Source of the DNA: Erinaceus europaeus
Taxonomy: Eukaryota; Chordata; Mammalia; Eulipotyphla; Erinaceidae
Assembly (NCBI RefSeq): GCF_950295315.1
Contig: NC_080162.1
Coordinates: 68,671,760-68,735,759 of the forward strand
DNA: 64,000 bases
Direction: 5' to 3'
Part shown: positions 46,896 through 57,262 of the stretch, in pieces
How positions within the stretch are numbered: the first letter of the stretch is position 1
Layout: each line of letters starts with the position of its first letter
Notes under the pieces: generated by a model
What the model was told of the DNA's origin: nothing
Databases searched by the model: none
Seen by the model: the letters and a program-made list of their open reading frames with translations, nothing else
Program-made: the position numbers and the translations under genes

Positions 46896-47381
46896 AGATT
46901 TCAATGTGTCAAAAGGATACAAACACTGAGGAGTCACCTTAAAATGCCACTATTCTCTTTTAAAGCATAATCCTTTCGAACTCAAGGGGTGAAAAATCTT
47001 GGAAGATAAATGGGCTACGGTGCTCAGTTTCCAACTCTGAGAAAATATTTTGTATGTGTTCAAGTTTATCTCATTAATGTTGTCTTCCTAGACTGCCTGA
47101 ATTTTTGCAGATTTGCTTAGTCTCAGAAGTAATAAATCTAGTTTCCTGGCTGAAGTCCATATAAGTAAATTATATTCTATGTATTTTTTTCACTATATTT
47201 CAACTGAAAGGAGGATTGCTCACTTCCTGGCCTAATTCCATCTTAGTAAATCGAGAAAGAAAGTAATTATTGGGTTTTAAAGTCTAAACAATCTTTTGTT
47301 CAGTGTTTTCCCTTTCTTCCCATCTACCTCCTGTCTCTCAGTGTTGTTGAACATTTTATTATCCCAGAAAAGAATGTTCTC
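46896..47381. other. Unique sequence, nothing recognised
   Basis: No repeat or gene recognised. Confidence 0.45.
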
Positions 47382-47495
47382 AGGAATTAGTGGTGTGCCC
47401 AGTAGAGTAGACACACTATCATGAGCAAGGACTGGGGTTTAAGTCTCCAGTCTCCACCTGCAGAAGATTCACAAATGGTGAAGCATTGCTGCAGG

Positions 47496-47553
<58 letters not shown>

Positions 47554-47592
47554 CTTGTCTTTCTATTAGTCACCCTCTATCAATAATAGAAG
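47382..47592 (+). mobile_element. A-type SINE with expanded (CT)n centre
   Basis: 'tagtggtgtgcccagtagagtagacacac', 'caaatggtgaagcattgctgcaggtatttctc', pure CT at 47501-47546. Confidence 0.85.
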
Positions 47593-47631
47593 ACAGAATG
47601 TTCCCTAACAGCATTAAGAGAAGTTTTCTCA

Positions 47632-47872
47632 TAACAAGATCAGAAGAGAAAACACAAGTAGAACCTGAACTGGAGTTGGTATATTGCACCAAAGTAAAGA
47701 CTCTGGGGGTGGGGGGGTGGTGAGGGGAGAGAGTACAGGTCCTAGATAAGGATGACAGAGGACTTAGTGGGGGTTGTACTGTTATCTGGAAAACTGAGAA
47801 ATGTTATGCATGTACAAACTATTGTATTCACTGTCTATTGTAAAACATTAATCCCCCAGTAAAGGGGAAAAA
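47632..47872 (+). mobile_element. L1 3' end, strongly 5'-truncated
   Basis: 'aacaagatcagaagagaaaacacaagtagaacc' through 'taatcccccagtaaagggg'; the polyadenylation hexamer reads AGTAAA. Confidence 0.9.
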
Positions 47873-47946
47873 AAGAGAGAAGTCCTTCACATTTCCCTCT
47901 GCTCTATAAGACTGCCTAGAAATCCTCCCCTCTGACTGAACCCTGG

Positions 47947-47993
47947 GGCCAGCTGCACATGAAGGGTTAGGGCCAGCTGCACATGAAGGGTTA
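47947..47993. repeat. 24-bp tandem duplication
   Basis: 'ggccagctgcacatgaaggg' plus 'tta' occurs at 47947 and again at 47971, identical. Confidence 0.95.
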
Positions 47994-48086
47994 ACACCAG
48001 CAGCCCAGTAGTGCTAAGAGGGACTACAGACACAGCAAGTACTAGGGTGGGACATAACTTGAGTGGGTCAGGAACATCTGAATTGG

Positions 48087-48122
<36 letters not shown>

Positions 48123-48956
48123 CAACAAAACTCTCCTTACTACTTTTGCAGTGGGATTAGAGAAAACAACTGAATAGTCAATTAGTCCTCAAACTGGAAG
48201 ATTTCATCTTCTAGGAAAAGAGAGGGTACTTATGTAAAGGCTAACGTATGCTGCCTCTCTCCTAACCCTCTGCTGACACTCACTTCAGCCTAGGCACCTC
48301 CTACCCTTTCAGTGGACTTTTCTGAGAAAGAGGAGCTGATATTTTTCTACAGATCACAGTGTTTGTGGCTGGGCTACATCACTCCAGATTAATATGCATT
48401 GATTTTTCTGGGGACTTATCAAAAGGATTATCTGGGAAGCATATTAGCCATGTCTAGGAAAGACTAGCTGGCTAGCCACTCAAGAGTTCTCACAGGGACA
48501 TACACACATCTATTATTTTTGTGCATATTTTAAAATGCAGCCTGACTCTCAGCTTCTCATCAGCATACTGTCAGTGGACTCACTAAGAGATCACTTGGAA
48601 AACTTAAAAAAATATGACATCTAGTTAATAGCATCAGAAATTCTGATTTCTTTGGTTTGGACTGTGCTCAGCCACTAGAATTTTAACAGTTCCTCCCACA
48701 GGTGATGCAAACGGTTGGCTAAGGCTAGGGACCAATTCCCCAATTCCACGAGGTAGACTCACTCACTAGCCAAGCTCACAGATATCTTCACAGTTGACAA
48801 TGAGAACTCATTTTCTTGGGAAAAGAAGGGCATGGCTTCATAAGATCACTGCATTCTTTACCTGTCAGCAGATATATGTGGGGAGCTAATTCATAATTAG
48901 AAGACTGTAAGGTGTGAGTAGGATTGTAACATGGAAAGTAGGAAGAGTCAACTGTA
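47994..48956. other. Unique sequence with 29-bp T-run
   Basis: Poly(T) at 48091-48119 suggests the A-tail of a lost or unrecognised antisense insertion. Nothing else recognised. Confidence 0.45.
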
Positions 48957-48971
48957 TTTAAAGCCTGCTTG

Positions 48972-49094
48972 GGGGATAGTAGATAGCATAGTGGTTATGC
49001 AAAGAGACTCTCATGCCTGAGGTTCCCAAATCCCAGGTTTAATCCCTGAACCACTATAAGCCAGAGCTGAGCAGTGCTCTGGTACAAATATATA

Positions 49095-49132
<38 letters not shown>
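48972..49132 (+). mobile_element. C-type SINE with (AT)n tail
   Basis: 'gatagtagatagcatagtggttatgcaaag', 'gagctgagcagtgctctgg', then AT run 49087-49132. Flank repeat 'tttaaagcctgcttg' / 'tttaaagcctactgt'. Confidence 0.93.
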
Positions 49133-49134
<2 letters not shown>

Positions 49135-49211
49135 TTAAAGCCTACTGTATCTACCTCAATGGAAGGAGGACCTTGTAAATATAAGAAGATTATTTCAAAC
49201 TAATTGGCTAG

Positions 49212-49580
49212 AACCGTGACTCTCACATTTTGATATGCATCAGAATCACCAGGAGAACTAGCATAGCTTAAAGAGGTCCAGACTCATTAAAACAGAAAAG
49301 GTTTTTTTTTTAGTATCATTATCTTTATTTATTGGATAGAGACAGCCAGAAATTGAAAGGAAGGGAGAAATTGAGAGAGACAGAGAGACACCTACAGCAC
49401 TGCTTCACCACTCTTGAAGCTTTCCCCCTGCAGGTGGGGACTGGGGGCTTGAGCCTGGGAACTTTTGCATTGTAACATATGCACACAACCAGGTGTACCA
49501 CCACTGGCCCCCAGAAAAGGCTTTTTAAGGGTTCCAGGTTCCCCAAGTAATTCTGATACAACCACTATTTGAGAACACCA
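49212..49580 (+). mobile_element. MER5A: MER5A-like remnant split by an A-type SINE
   Basis: 5' half 'accgtgactctcacattttgatatgcatcagaatcacc' (49212-49297), 3' half 'ccaagtaattctgatacaaccactatttgagaacacc' (49527-49580). Both follow the MER5A order. Confidence 0.82.
49304..49513 (-). mobile_element. A-type SINE inside MER5A, antisense
   Basis: 'ttatttattggatagagacagccagaaattg', 'ccccctgcaggtggggac', 'aaccaggtgtaccaccactgg'. Flanked by 'cagaaaaggttttt' / 'cagaaaaggcttttt'. Confidence 0.93.
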
Positions 49581-51913
49581 GGGTAGTGCCATTTTCCTCA
49601 TCTATATATGACCAATGGCTTTGCTGATGAGATGTCTAACATTCAAAATTTCTTAGTTAAAGCTTCTCACCCACAGGACAGCTCTTGAATAACAACTACT
49701 AACATTTGCCTCTTCTGTTCATTTTCTTCCTTCCTACTGACTTATGTCACTTTAGTCATTAACTAGTAGTTACACATTCCAGTTTCCCAGTGCTTATTAA
49801 TACAAGCTCCCTGTTTCTCCATAAATTTTTGCACATCTCTGTTCTGGCTTTAGACCTTACTGCTCAGTGAAAAATCTAAAGGTTCTCATTTCCAAGTTCT
49901 TAAGAAGTTACACTCAGATGTGCTCACAACCATGTTTGTTACTTTGCTTTACTAAGTTAGTAGTGCTTACTCCTGTTTCTAAACTGGATTCAGCCTGAAA
50001 GCCATGCTATCAATACAAAAAAACAAACAGTCATCAATAGTCTGAGTGAGGACCATCCTTTTATTTGACCTTGAAAACCTGAACTCATTGAGGGAAAGAG
50101 ATGCAAGAAGGGTTGGAGTATGAGGCAGAATCAGCAAGAGTAGAGGGATGTTATTTAGGCCAAGGAGGGCGAGAGGATTTAGATCTCTTGCCTTGGGCTA
50201 GAAGCAGGATGTTAGGAGAAACTGTTTCTTGGTTCTGATTAGCATGAACTGAATGCCAGGGTTCCAGTACTTTTCATTTCCATAGAATTAGTGTCACTGT
50301 TAAAGGATGGAGTGGTCTTGAATTACGAACTCAGTAATAGTAACCACAGGAGTCTCAAAAAAAAAAAATGCTGTTCTGTATAAAATCTTCATACCATAAT
50401 CTGGTCAGAGTAAACATAAAATTCCAATGATGGCTAAAATTTAATCTCCCAGAAGCTGGGTAGGATAGGGATTCAGATACAGATTTAAAGTGATTCTTGA
50501 ATGACAGTATGGCATGTCTTGTACACCTGAGTTTGTGAAGTAAGAGTCAAGCCCATTCCATGTGTGATTTTCCACTGTGGTTTACCAAGAAATTCAAAAG
50601 TTGTGAAGCAAATACATAAATATCTTTGAGAATACGTCATGATAATCATTTGGCCAATATCCTGTGTCCCACACAAAGGCCACACACAATAATATGACAC
50701 TTCTGGAGGACTACGAGGAAGGCTACTCCTGAAAACATATTGGAACATTGTTATTGACAAAGTAAAAAATTTAATTTAACAGGAATGGGAAATTTTATTT
50801 CTATCATACATCTATAAATCACACATAATAGTGTCACAGTTTACAATTTGGGTGTTCACAGCTACAAACATCCATTTCCAGTTCTGGAAGGAAAAAAAAA
50901 AAAGGAGCTAGACCCATAGTGATTTCTCCTTTGCAGCTGGCAAAAGCTTTGCCAACAGAGGGCACCAGAAGGCCACTATAAAAGGAAGGATCTTTCTCCA
51001 CCTGCTACACTCCTCTCACCCAGCTCATGCAGCAGGAGACTACTTCCATACCTGGCTTCTCCAGCTCACATTAATTGCCAGTACTCCTTGTCCTGTACCT
51101 TCCCTGACAATTCCGAGGTGCACTTCTATAAACAAATGCACTAGTACAGGCAGAAAGCAGATCCCACTAGCACAGCACCTTAGTCAATTTACCCACACCC
51201 AGCTCTATGCTGGAGCTCTATGTTCCCCTAATAAGATCTGAGTCTACCTGGAAGGAATAGAAGGTTCTTTTTCAGACCTAACAGAATGGAGTACTCTTAA
51301 TGTCTGCTGTTCTTGCATTCTGCAGGGTTCTTACTTTATTATCTTGTTTTTGGTTTTTTGTTTGGTTGTTATAAAAACAGGGGTGTGTGTGAAATGCATC
51401 AAAGCTTCTTTCAATACAGTAGGAGCCAGCCCCAAACCTGACTTCATTGGCAGAAGAAAATGTAGACCTGATCACGCAAGTGAGAGACTTCCTGATCTTG
51501 CTTGAAAAGCAAATGCCAAGAGTAGGCATGGAAGAGATCTAGCAAGGAGGACACTGTGAAAAATTAAATGGGAATGGATAGAAGCACACACCCCACCCCA
51601 CCCCCGTGCAGACCCTTCAAAGTATGACACAAATTGAAAAGCAGAGAAAGGAGAAAAGGATGTAAGAATTAAGTAGGCAGAACTTAAGGCAATGGTGTTG
51701 TTCTAAGAAAATGTAAGCCAGAATGTTGGAAAGACACTCATAACCAGTGTTTCCCTAGAATCACACATAGGCAAGTGTAGCTCCCTGGATACCTCCAGTC
51801 ATAGGATGGGAGGATCCTGGTGGCAGAGTAGTCAGGCTATGATAGAGGCAGAGGATTGGCCTCTAGAAATGTCAATCAGCTCTCCTCCTAACGGTCCTTC
51901 CGAAGAAGGTAGG
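49581..51913. other. 2.3 kb unique sequence; TATA-bearing stretch at 50930-51010
   Basis: Longest block without a recent mobile element. 'gccaacagagggcaccag' followed by 'ctataaaaggaagg' (TATA 50977-50984) recalls decayed mammalian LTRs, but I cannot define ends or a family. No coding gene recognised. Confidence 0.4.
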
Positions 51914-51968
51914 CCCTTTGGCTACTTAATCCAATTGGCTTAATCCCTTTGGCTACTTAATCCAATTT
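51914..51968. repeat. 31-bp tandem duplication
   Basis: 'ccctttggctacttaatcca' plus 'att' at 51914 and 51945; a partial third unit ('cttaatccaattgg') follows near 51973. Confidence 0.93.
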
Positions 51969-52014
51969 GGCTCTTAATCCAATTGGTGATATAGCAAAAA
52001 TATAGTTCATTGGG

Positions 52015-52230
52015 GCCAGGTAATGGCACACTTGGTTGAGCACACATGTTACAGTGCACAAGGACCTGGGTTCAAGCCCCCAGTCCCTACCTGTAGGGGA
52101 AAAGCTTCACAAGTGGTGAAGCAGGGCTGCAGGTATATCTCTGTCTCTCTCCCTATCTTTCCCTTCCCTTCAATTTCTGGCTATCTCTATACAATAAAAC
52201 AAATAAAAATCAAAAAATTTTTAAAAAAAG
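52015..52230 (+). mobile_element. A-type ERI SINE
   Basis: 'ggggccaggtaatggcacacttggttgagc', 'gggttcaagcccccag', 'caatttctggctatctctatac'. Confidence 0.94.
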
Positions 52231-52260
52231 AAAAAAGATGAGCATTAAGACATATATATT

Positions 52261-52599
52261 GGGCCCGGCGGTAGCACAGCGGGTTAAGCGCACATGACGC
52301 AAAGCGGAAGGGCCAGCGTAAAGATCCCGGTTCGAGCCCCCGGCTCCCCACTTGCAGGGGAGTTGTTTCACAGGCGGTGAAGCAGGTCTGCAAGTGTCTA
52401 TCTTTCTCTCCCCCCTCTCTGTCTTCCTCTCCCCTCTCAATTTCTCTCTGTCCTATCCAACAACAATGACAACGATAATAGTAACAACAATACCGATAAA
52501 CAACAAGGGCAACAAAAGTGGAAAAAAATGGCCTCCAGGAGCGGTGGATTCGTGGTGCAGGCACCGAGCCCCAGTGATAACCCTGGAGGCAAAAAAAAA
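52261..52599 (+). mobile_element. B-type ERI SINE (young, with 3' module)
   Basis: CpG-rich near-consensus copy: 'gggcccggcggtagcacagcgggttaagcg', 'cccggttcgagcccccgg', module 'gcctccaggagcggtggattcgtgg' to 'aaccctggaggc'. Confidence 0.95.
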
Positions 52600-52630
52600 C
52601 ATATATGTATACACACACACACACACATAA

Positions 52631-52845
52631 AATCGTGGGAGATGGTTCAGCAGGTAATGCACATGTCCCATCATGAATGAAGGCCAGTGCTCAATCCCTG
52701 ATAGCACATGGGAGCAACAAATGAACTCTATTGATGGTGGAGCAGTACATTTGTCTTTCTCTCCTTCTTTCTCTCTCTCTCCCTCGCTCGCTCGCTCGCT
52801 CACTCACAGAGAGAGATAGCATAGAAAGAGAAACTAGAAAAAAGA
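52631..52845 (+). mobile_element. E-type tRNA-like SINE with (CTCG)n
   Basis: 'cgtgggagatggttcagcaggtaatgcac', 'gtgctcaatccctgatagc', CT-rich 3' half with 'cgctcgctcgctcgctc' at about 52785-52801. Confidence 0.65.
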
Positions 52846-53111
52846 TTTAAACTGAGAGGCAACTCAGAGAACCCCTGAGTCCATTCCTCAGCCCCACATT
52901 ATAAAGTCATATACATAGTCATCCTCAATGACACAATACTATCAAAATAACTAGGTATCCACACTATAGACTACGATACAGAATGAAAAGGACACAGATA
53001 GATTTCTACTCACAAACAGATATTCAACACATATCAGAGTTTAAAAAAAAAAGTGCAGAACTCTTCTGAGATCACAAAAGACCCAATTTAATTATGAAAA
53101 GCCATTTGTTT

Positions 53112-53245
53112 TCTTTTTTTTTTTTGCCTCCAGGGTTATTGCTGGAGCTCTGTGCCTGCACTATAAATCCACTGCTCCTGGAGGCCATTTTTTCCCTTTT
53201 GTTGCTCTTGTTGTTTATCGTTGTTATTATTATTGTTATTGCTGG
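53112..53245 (-). mobile_element. B-type SINE 3' part, antisense
   Basis: 'gcctccagggttattgctggagctctgtgcctgcac' then GTT/ATT linker; the head is missing and family R sequence follows directly. Confidence 0.88.
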
Positions 53246-53396
53246 ATGGTCCATACTCCCAGAGGAATAAAGAATAGGGAAGTTATCAAGGGAGGGGATG
53301 GGATCTGGAGCTCTGGGGGTGGGCACTGTGTGAAAATGTACCTCTCTTATCCTACAGTCTCTCAATATTTCCATTTTATAAATAAAATTTAAAAAT
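53246..53396 (+). mobile_element. Family R 3' terminus
   Basis: 'ggtccatactcccagaggaataaagaatagg' to 'caatatttccattttataaataaaatt', as at 24510-24650. Joined in opposite orientation to the truncated SINE, perhaps another inverted or chimeric insertion. Confidence 0.85.
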
Positions 53397-53646
53397 TATT
53401 ATCATTTCCCTTTTGCACATTTTTTTCTAGAAAACAGACATTTATATTAGTTGGGGTCTTTGCACACATGCACACACACACACAAACAGAGACACACACA
53501 CCCATAATATTGTGTCTTGTTTGAAAAAAAATAAAAGGCAAATTCCTCCCTTAGTCTTTCCAGAGTCTAATTGATTCTCTGGGCAGTCCCTTCTGATTGG
53601 TCATTGTCACACCTCTCCATCACCACCTACCTACAGAAGATTCCGG

Positions 53647-54255
53647 GTGCATCTGGGTGACAAGTCTAGCAGATGGAGACTTGTCTCAAGTGACCTCCCC
53701 CAGGGCTCTGTTCTGGCTCCTACACTATTTAATATTTACATCAATGACCTCCCAGAAACTTCTTCAAGGAAGTTCATCTACGCCGATGACATCTGCTGTG
53801 CAACTCAGGCATCCAAGTTCGACATCCTCGAGGAAACACTCACGAAAGACATGTCTCTGATATCTGTTTTCCATCTACACCATGCCCCGGCCTCGCGTGA
53901 GCTTAATGTGCAGCTTGGCGATAAGAGAATCCGGCATGAAGCCCAGCCAGTCTATCTTGGCGTTACTCTCGATCGCACCCTGTCATTTCACGAACATCTC
54001 ATAAAAACTGCAGCAAAGGTGGGTGCGAGGAATAACATCATTGCAAGACTGGCCAGCTCCTCATGGGGCGCGAGCGCTTCCACACTACGATCATCATCTC
54101 TGGCATTATGCTATTCCACTGCAGAATACTGTGCCCCAGTATGGTTCCATAGCCCCCATGTCCACTTGGTCGATTCCAAATTATATTCCTCCATGAGGAT
54201 AATTTCTGGAACCATCCGTTCCACCCCTGGTTCCATGGCTGCTGCCAGTTCTTAG
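53647..54255 (+). pseudogene. Reverse transcriptase, palm/thumb part, truncated
   Basis: A 202-codon open frame. Residues 18-36 read 'PQGSVLAPTLFNIYINDLP', the RT motif before the active site. The catalytic Y-A-D-D is at residues 45-48 (53779-53790) and intact. The thumb motif 'YLGVTLDRTLSFHEHL' is near residues 107-122, followed by 'STAEYCAPVW'. This arrangement belongs to the Jockey/CR1/I group, clearly different from the L1 '[12 protein letters not shown]...FADD'. The usual palm segment between the strand after Y-A-D-D and 'VFHLHH' looks about 16 residues short, suggesting a small in-frame deletion. A frameshift near 54230 ends the frame early. Confidence 0.87.
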
Positions 54256-54754
54256 CAACATCGCCCCGCCAGATATTCGTCGGGATGCAGCATCATCTAA
54301 GTTCATTTCCCACGTCTACGCTCGACCAGACCTGCCAATATAAGTGGATATCTTCGCCCACCCTGTCCAACGCTTGACGTCTCGTCACCCAGTCTGGTCC
54401 CCTACGCCTACACTGAACTTCTCTGTTCCAGACTTTTGGAAACAGAGTTGGCAGTCAGCTGAGGTAAAGAACAAGCACCTCATCACAGACCCCTGCAAGC
54501 GTCAACCCGGCTTTGACCTAGCACGTTATGATTGGGCCCTCCTCAATCGCTATCGAACAGGCCATGGCCAGTGCGCCGCTATGTTCCATCGCTGGGGAGC
54601 CAGAGACGACCCGAACTGCCCCTGCGGCTACAGACAGACTATGACCCACATAGTCAATGACTGCCACCTCTCCAGATTCAAAGGAGGTCTCGAAACTTTA
54701 CATCAGGCTCAACCTGACGCTGTTGACTGCCTACGGAAGAAGGGCAAAAGCTAG
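54256..54754 (+). pseudogene. Same retrotransposon, C-terminal region
   Basis: After the frameshift the protein continues in another frame (text equivalent to 'LSNIAPPDIRRDA' from about 54251), meets one in-frame TAA at 54341-54343, then runs open to TAG 54752. The C-terminal part holds 'GHGQCAAMFHRWGARDD' and a C-x-C-G...H-x4-C motif ('CPCGYRQTMTHIVNDC'), a zinc-knuckle-like end typical of several non-LTR clades. One frameshift plus one nonsense codon make it inactive, but it is far better preserved than an ancient repeat. Confidence 0.85.
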
Positions 54755-54861
54755 AAGAAGAACCACCTACCAAGATTAGCTGTGGTTTGCTGACTGATCT
54801 AAGTGTCCCAAGAACTACGGTCATTTTACATTACAATGAATCATGGATAATACTGATAACA

Positions 54862-55055
54862 TTACAGGCCCTGGTGTCAAACATCCCTGTATTCACATCA
54901 TGCTCTGCCACTTGCTAACAGGATTACTTCAGTCAATTTAGCCAACCAACTCTCACCTGAAAAGAGGGACAATAAATTATACCTAAAGCAATTATGCCTA
55001 AAGGGGTTTGTGAAAATTAGATGGGGAAAATTCACACAGTGATTAGAATTCAATG
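54862..55055 (+). mobile_element. MIR: MIR ancient SINE
   Basis: 'ggccctggtgtcaaacatccctg', 'tgctctgccacttgctaac', 'tcagtcaatttagccaac', 'ctgaaaagagggacaataaattatacc' follow the MIR consensus order through its core. Orthologous-age repeat confirming mammalian flank next to the Jockey-like insertion. Confidence 0.85.
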
Positions 55056-56149
55056 GTGAAAATAGCCACAGAATCAATTTTAAAATAGTGCTGAACATCA
55101 ACCAGCTAAATTAAAAAGGGTGGGGCCGTGGTGGGAAAGAAAAAAAGAACTTTGCATTCCTTTAAAATAAAAAGTTTATAGCTGGTCTCTTTATTTAGCA
55201 TTAGGTACTAGGAACAGTTCCAGACACCTGCAAAGTGACCAAATTCTAGTTCTAATGTTTGTGGAGTCCTGGATGAAGTTAAAAGAGTCATGACTCAGCA
55301 GATTGACATTACTTTGCCAAATCAGAATGTCACCATTACCAAATCACAGCAGGAAATAGAACCCTGGGTGTCTCAAGTTCAATGAATTCCAAGTAATTAA
55401 AATCAAGAGTACAGGACTGGGACTTTAACACAACATATTTGCAATGTTTGTCACTGAAATTGTTCAGCTGCTTACAAGGACCATAAATAGTTCTGTCATT
55501 TCCCAATTTCCAGCTCTCACATTTAAAAAAGAATTTTTTGAGATCAAAACAATAAAAACAGAAAGATCAGAAGATGATATATGACAGGATGTTAAGCAAC
55601 GATAAATGACCTTTTAATACACACACTCACTTAGTCATTACTCTCAGATGGTCAGCCTTTCAAGTTGGAATTACAAATAATTCCTTCTGTCAGCAAGTCA
55701 CAAACGGCCCACTTATCAAAAATTGTCAAATAAATCTGCCACTCATTAACGGCTACAAGACATTTGTAAAAGTGGCATATTTTCCAAAGTAACAATCCAG
55801 CTCCCTCCCCCCACCTCCAACCTCTAATGCCCTTGACTGTCTCTCAGGAGGAGAAAAAAAGCAAATGACTGAACAGTTGCCAGAGACTTGAAGATTCCAA
55901 AGACTGATTCAGCAGCCAAGGTGACAGAAGCCAAGGAGGCCAGCTGCAGGCTGCAAGCTACACACTTGGCCAGCACACATAGATACTGTTTATTCTCAAG
56001 GCCCACCTGTCAGACTGGCTGTGCAGGTGCTGACTGAACAGTGGCTATGCCTCTCTGGCCCTTCCATTTTTCCTAAAGAGAGAAGGTTATAAAAGAAGAA
56101 CCAGAACACCTATCTGGAGTCATGAATTCATTCAACTTTGAATGTAAAA
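55056..56149. other. Repeat-poor 1.1 kb; candidate conserved non-coding DNA at 55560-55800
   Basis: No gene recognised. The sub-stretch containing 'ttggaattacaaataattcc' and 'gtcaaataaatctgccactcattaacggc' has homeodomain-like cores and no mobile element. Confidence 0.4.
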
Positions 56150-56330
56150 AGATCTATAAAGACCATCTAGCCCATTCCCTTTTAATTGACTCAAGAGAAA
56201 ATGGCACCATAGGCAGATCACAGTATTTGTATGAGATTCACAATGGCAGAACCAGAATAAATCCTGGACTTCCCATTCCTAGTCACATACAGGGAACTGT
56301 AAGAGATAATAATGCAAGAGAAGAGACACC
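56150..56330 (+). mobile_element. Possible MIR3-like remnant
   Basis: 'agatctataaagaccatctagcccattccc' and 'ggcagaaccagaataaatcctggac' resemble CORE-SINE text. The frame 56122-56364 is open but without family resemblance. Confidence 0.45.
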
Positions 56331-56403
56331 AGTCTTCAAAAGCATTATCACTGGCTCAAGCTGAAGGATATAACACATAAATCATGATCAAAAGCTGATA
56401 CTG

Positions 56404-56597
56404 TTGAGGACTGGGCAGTGGCATGCCCATTAGAGTGCATTTGTTATAATGCTCAAAGACCTGGGTTCAGGTCCCCAGTCCTCACCTGCAAAGGGAAGCT
56501 TCACAAGTGGTAAAATGGTGCTGCAGGTATCTCTATCTCCCACTTACCTCTTGATTTCTATCTCTACCCAATATATATAAATACGTAAAAATTTTAA
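56404..56597 (+). mobile_element. A-type SINE
   Basis: 'aggactgggcagtggcatgcccattag', 'gggttcaggtccccag', 'ctctacccaatatatataaat'. Confidence 0.88.
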
Positions 56598-56657
56598 ATC
56601 TAATAGTGCCTACCCAACCCTCAAGTAAAATATTAAACCACGGTTGAAAATACTAAA

Positions 56658-56756
56658 TTAGGTTCAAGCCCCTGTCCTCACCTGCAGGAGAGGAGGTTTT
56701 ATGAGCAATGGAGCAGTACCACAAGTCTCGGTGGGTTTCTGGCTCTCTCTGGCTCT

Positions 56757-56791
<35 letters not shown>

Positions 56792-57228
56792 CTCCCTCCC
56801 TCCCTCTTGATTGGTCTCTGTCTCTGTCTCTCTCTCTGTCTCTCTCTCTCCCTCCCTCCCTTTTTTTTTAAATCTTTTTTAATATTTATTTATTTATTTT
56901 CCCTTTTGTTGCCCTTGTTTTTTTACTATTGTAGTTATCATTGTTGTTGTAATTGATGTTGTCATTGTTAGGTAGGACAGAGAGAAATGGAGAGAGGAGG
57001 GGAAGACAGAGAGGGGGAGAGAAAGACAGACACCTGCAGACCTGCTTCACCGCCTGTGAAGTGACTCCCCTGCAGGTGGGGAGCCGGGGGCTCAAACGGG
57101 GATCCTTACGCTGGTCCTTGTGCTTCGTGCCAAGTGCACTTAACCCGCTTGCTACCTCCCTCTTGATCGGTCTCTGGCTCTCTGTCTCTCTCTCTCCCTC
57201 CCTCCCTCCCTCTTGATCAGTCTCTGGC

Positions 57229-57262
<34 letters not shown>

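Larger units (their letters stand above)
53632..54761 (+). mobile_element. 5'-truncated Jockey/CR1-type non-LTR retrotransposon (not L1)
   Basis: A 1.13-kb insertion bounded by a 10-bp direct repeat, accacctacc, at 53622-53631 and 54762-54771. The 3' end is the ORF stop (TAG, 54752-54754) followed at once by (AAG)n, so there is no real 3'UTR and no poly(A). It encodes the C-terminal half of a reverse transcriptase and a C-terminal cysteine/histidine motif. CpGs are frequent (e.g. 53888-53898, 54068-54077), unlike surrounding CpG-poor DNA, which suggests recent arrival. Retroelements of this type are not a normal active component of placental genomes as far as I know. Confidence 0.88.

Noticed and set aside
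50930..51010. TATA box as a host promoter
   Set aside because: No downstream exon, CpG island or start site evidence; may be a decayed LTR.
53632..54761. BovB/RTE element
   Set aside because: RT motif is 'PQGSVLAPTLFN' with Y-A-D-D, unlike the 'RQGC.LSP' form of RTE and L1.
53632..54761. Foreign contamination of the assembly
   Set aside because: A matching target duplication on both sides and a MIR 100 bp downstream place it within mammalian DNA; long reads would settle it.
56122..56364. 80-codon frame starting in a plausible context
   Set aside because: Overlaps a likely MIR3-type remnant; no family resemblance.
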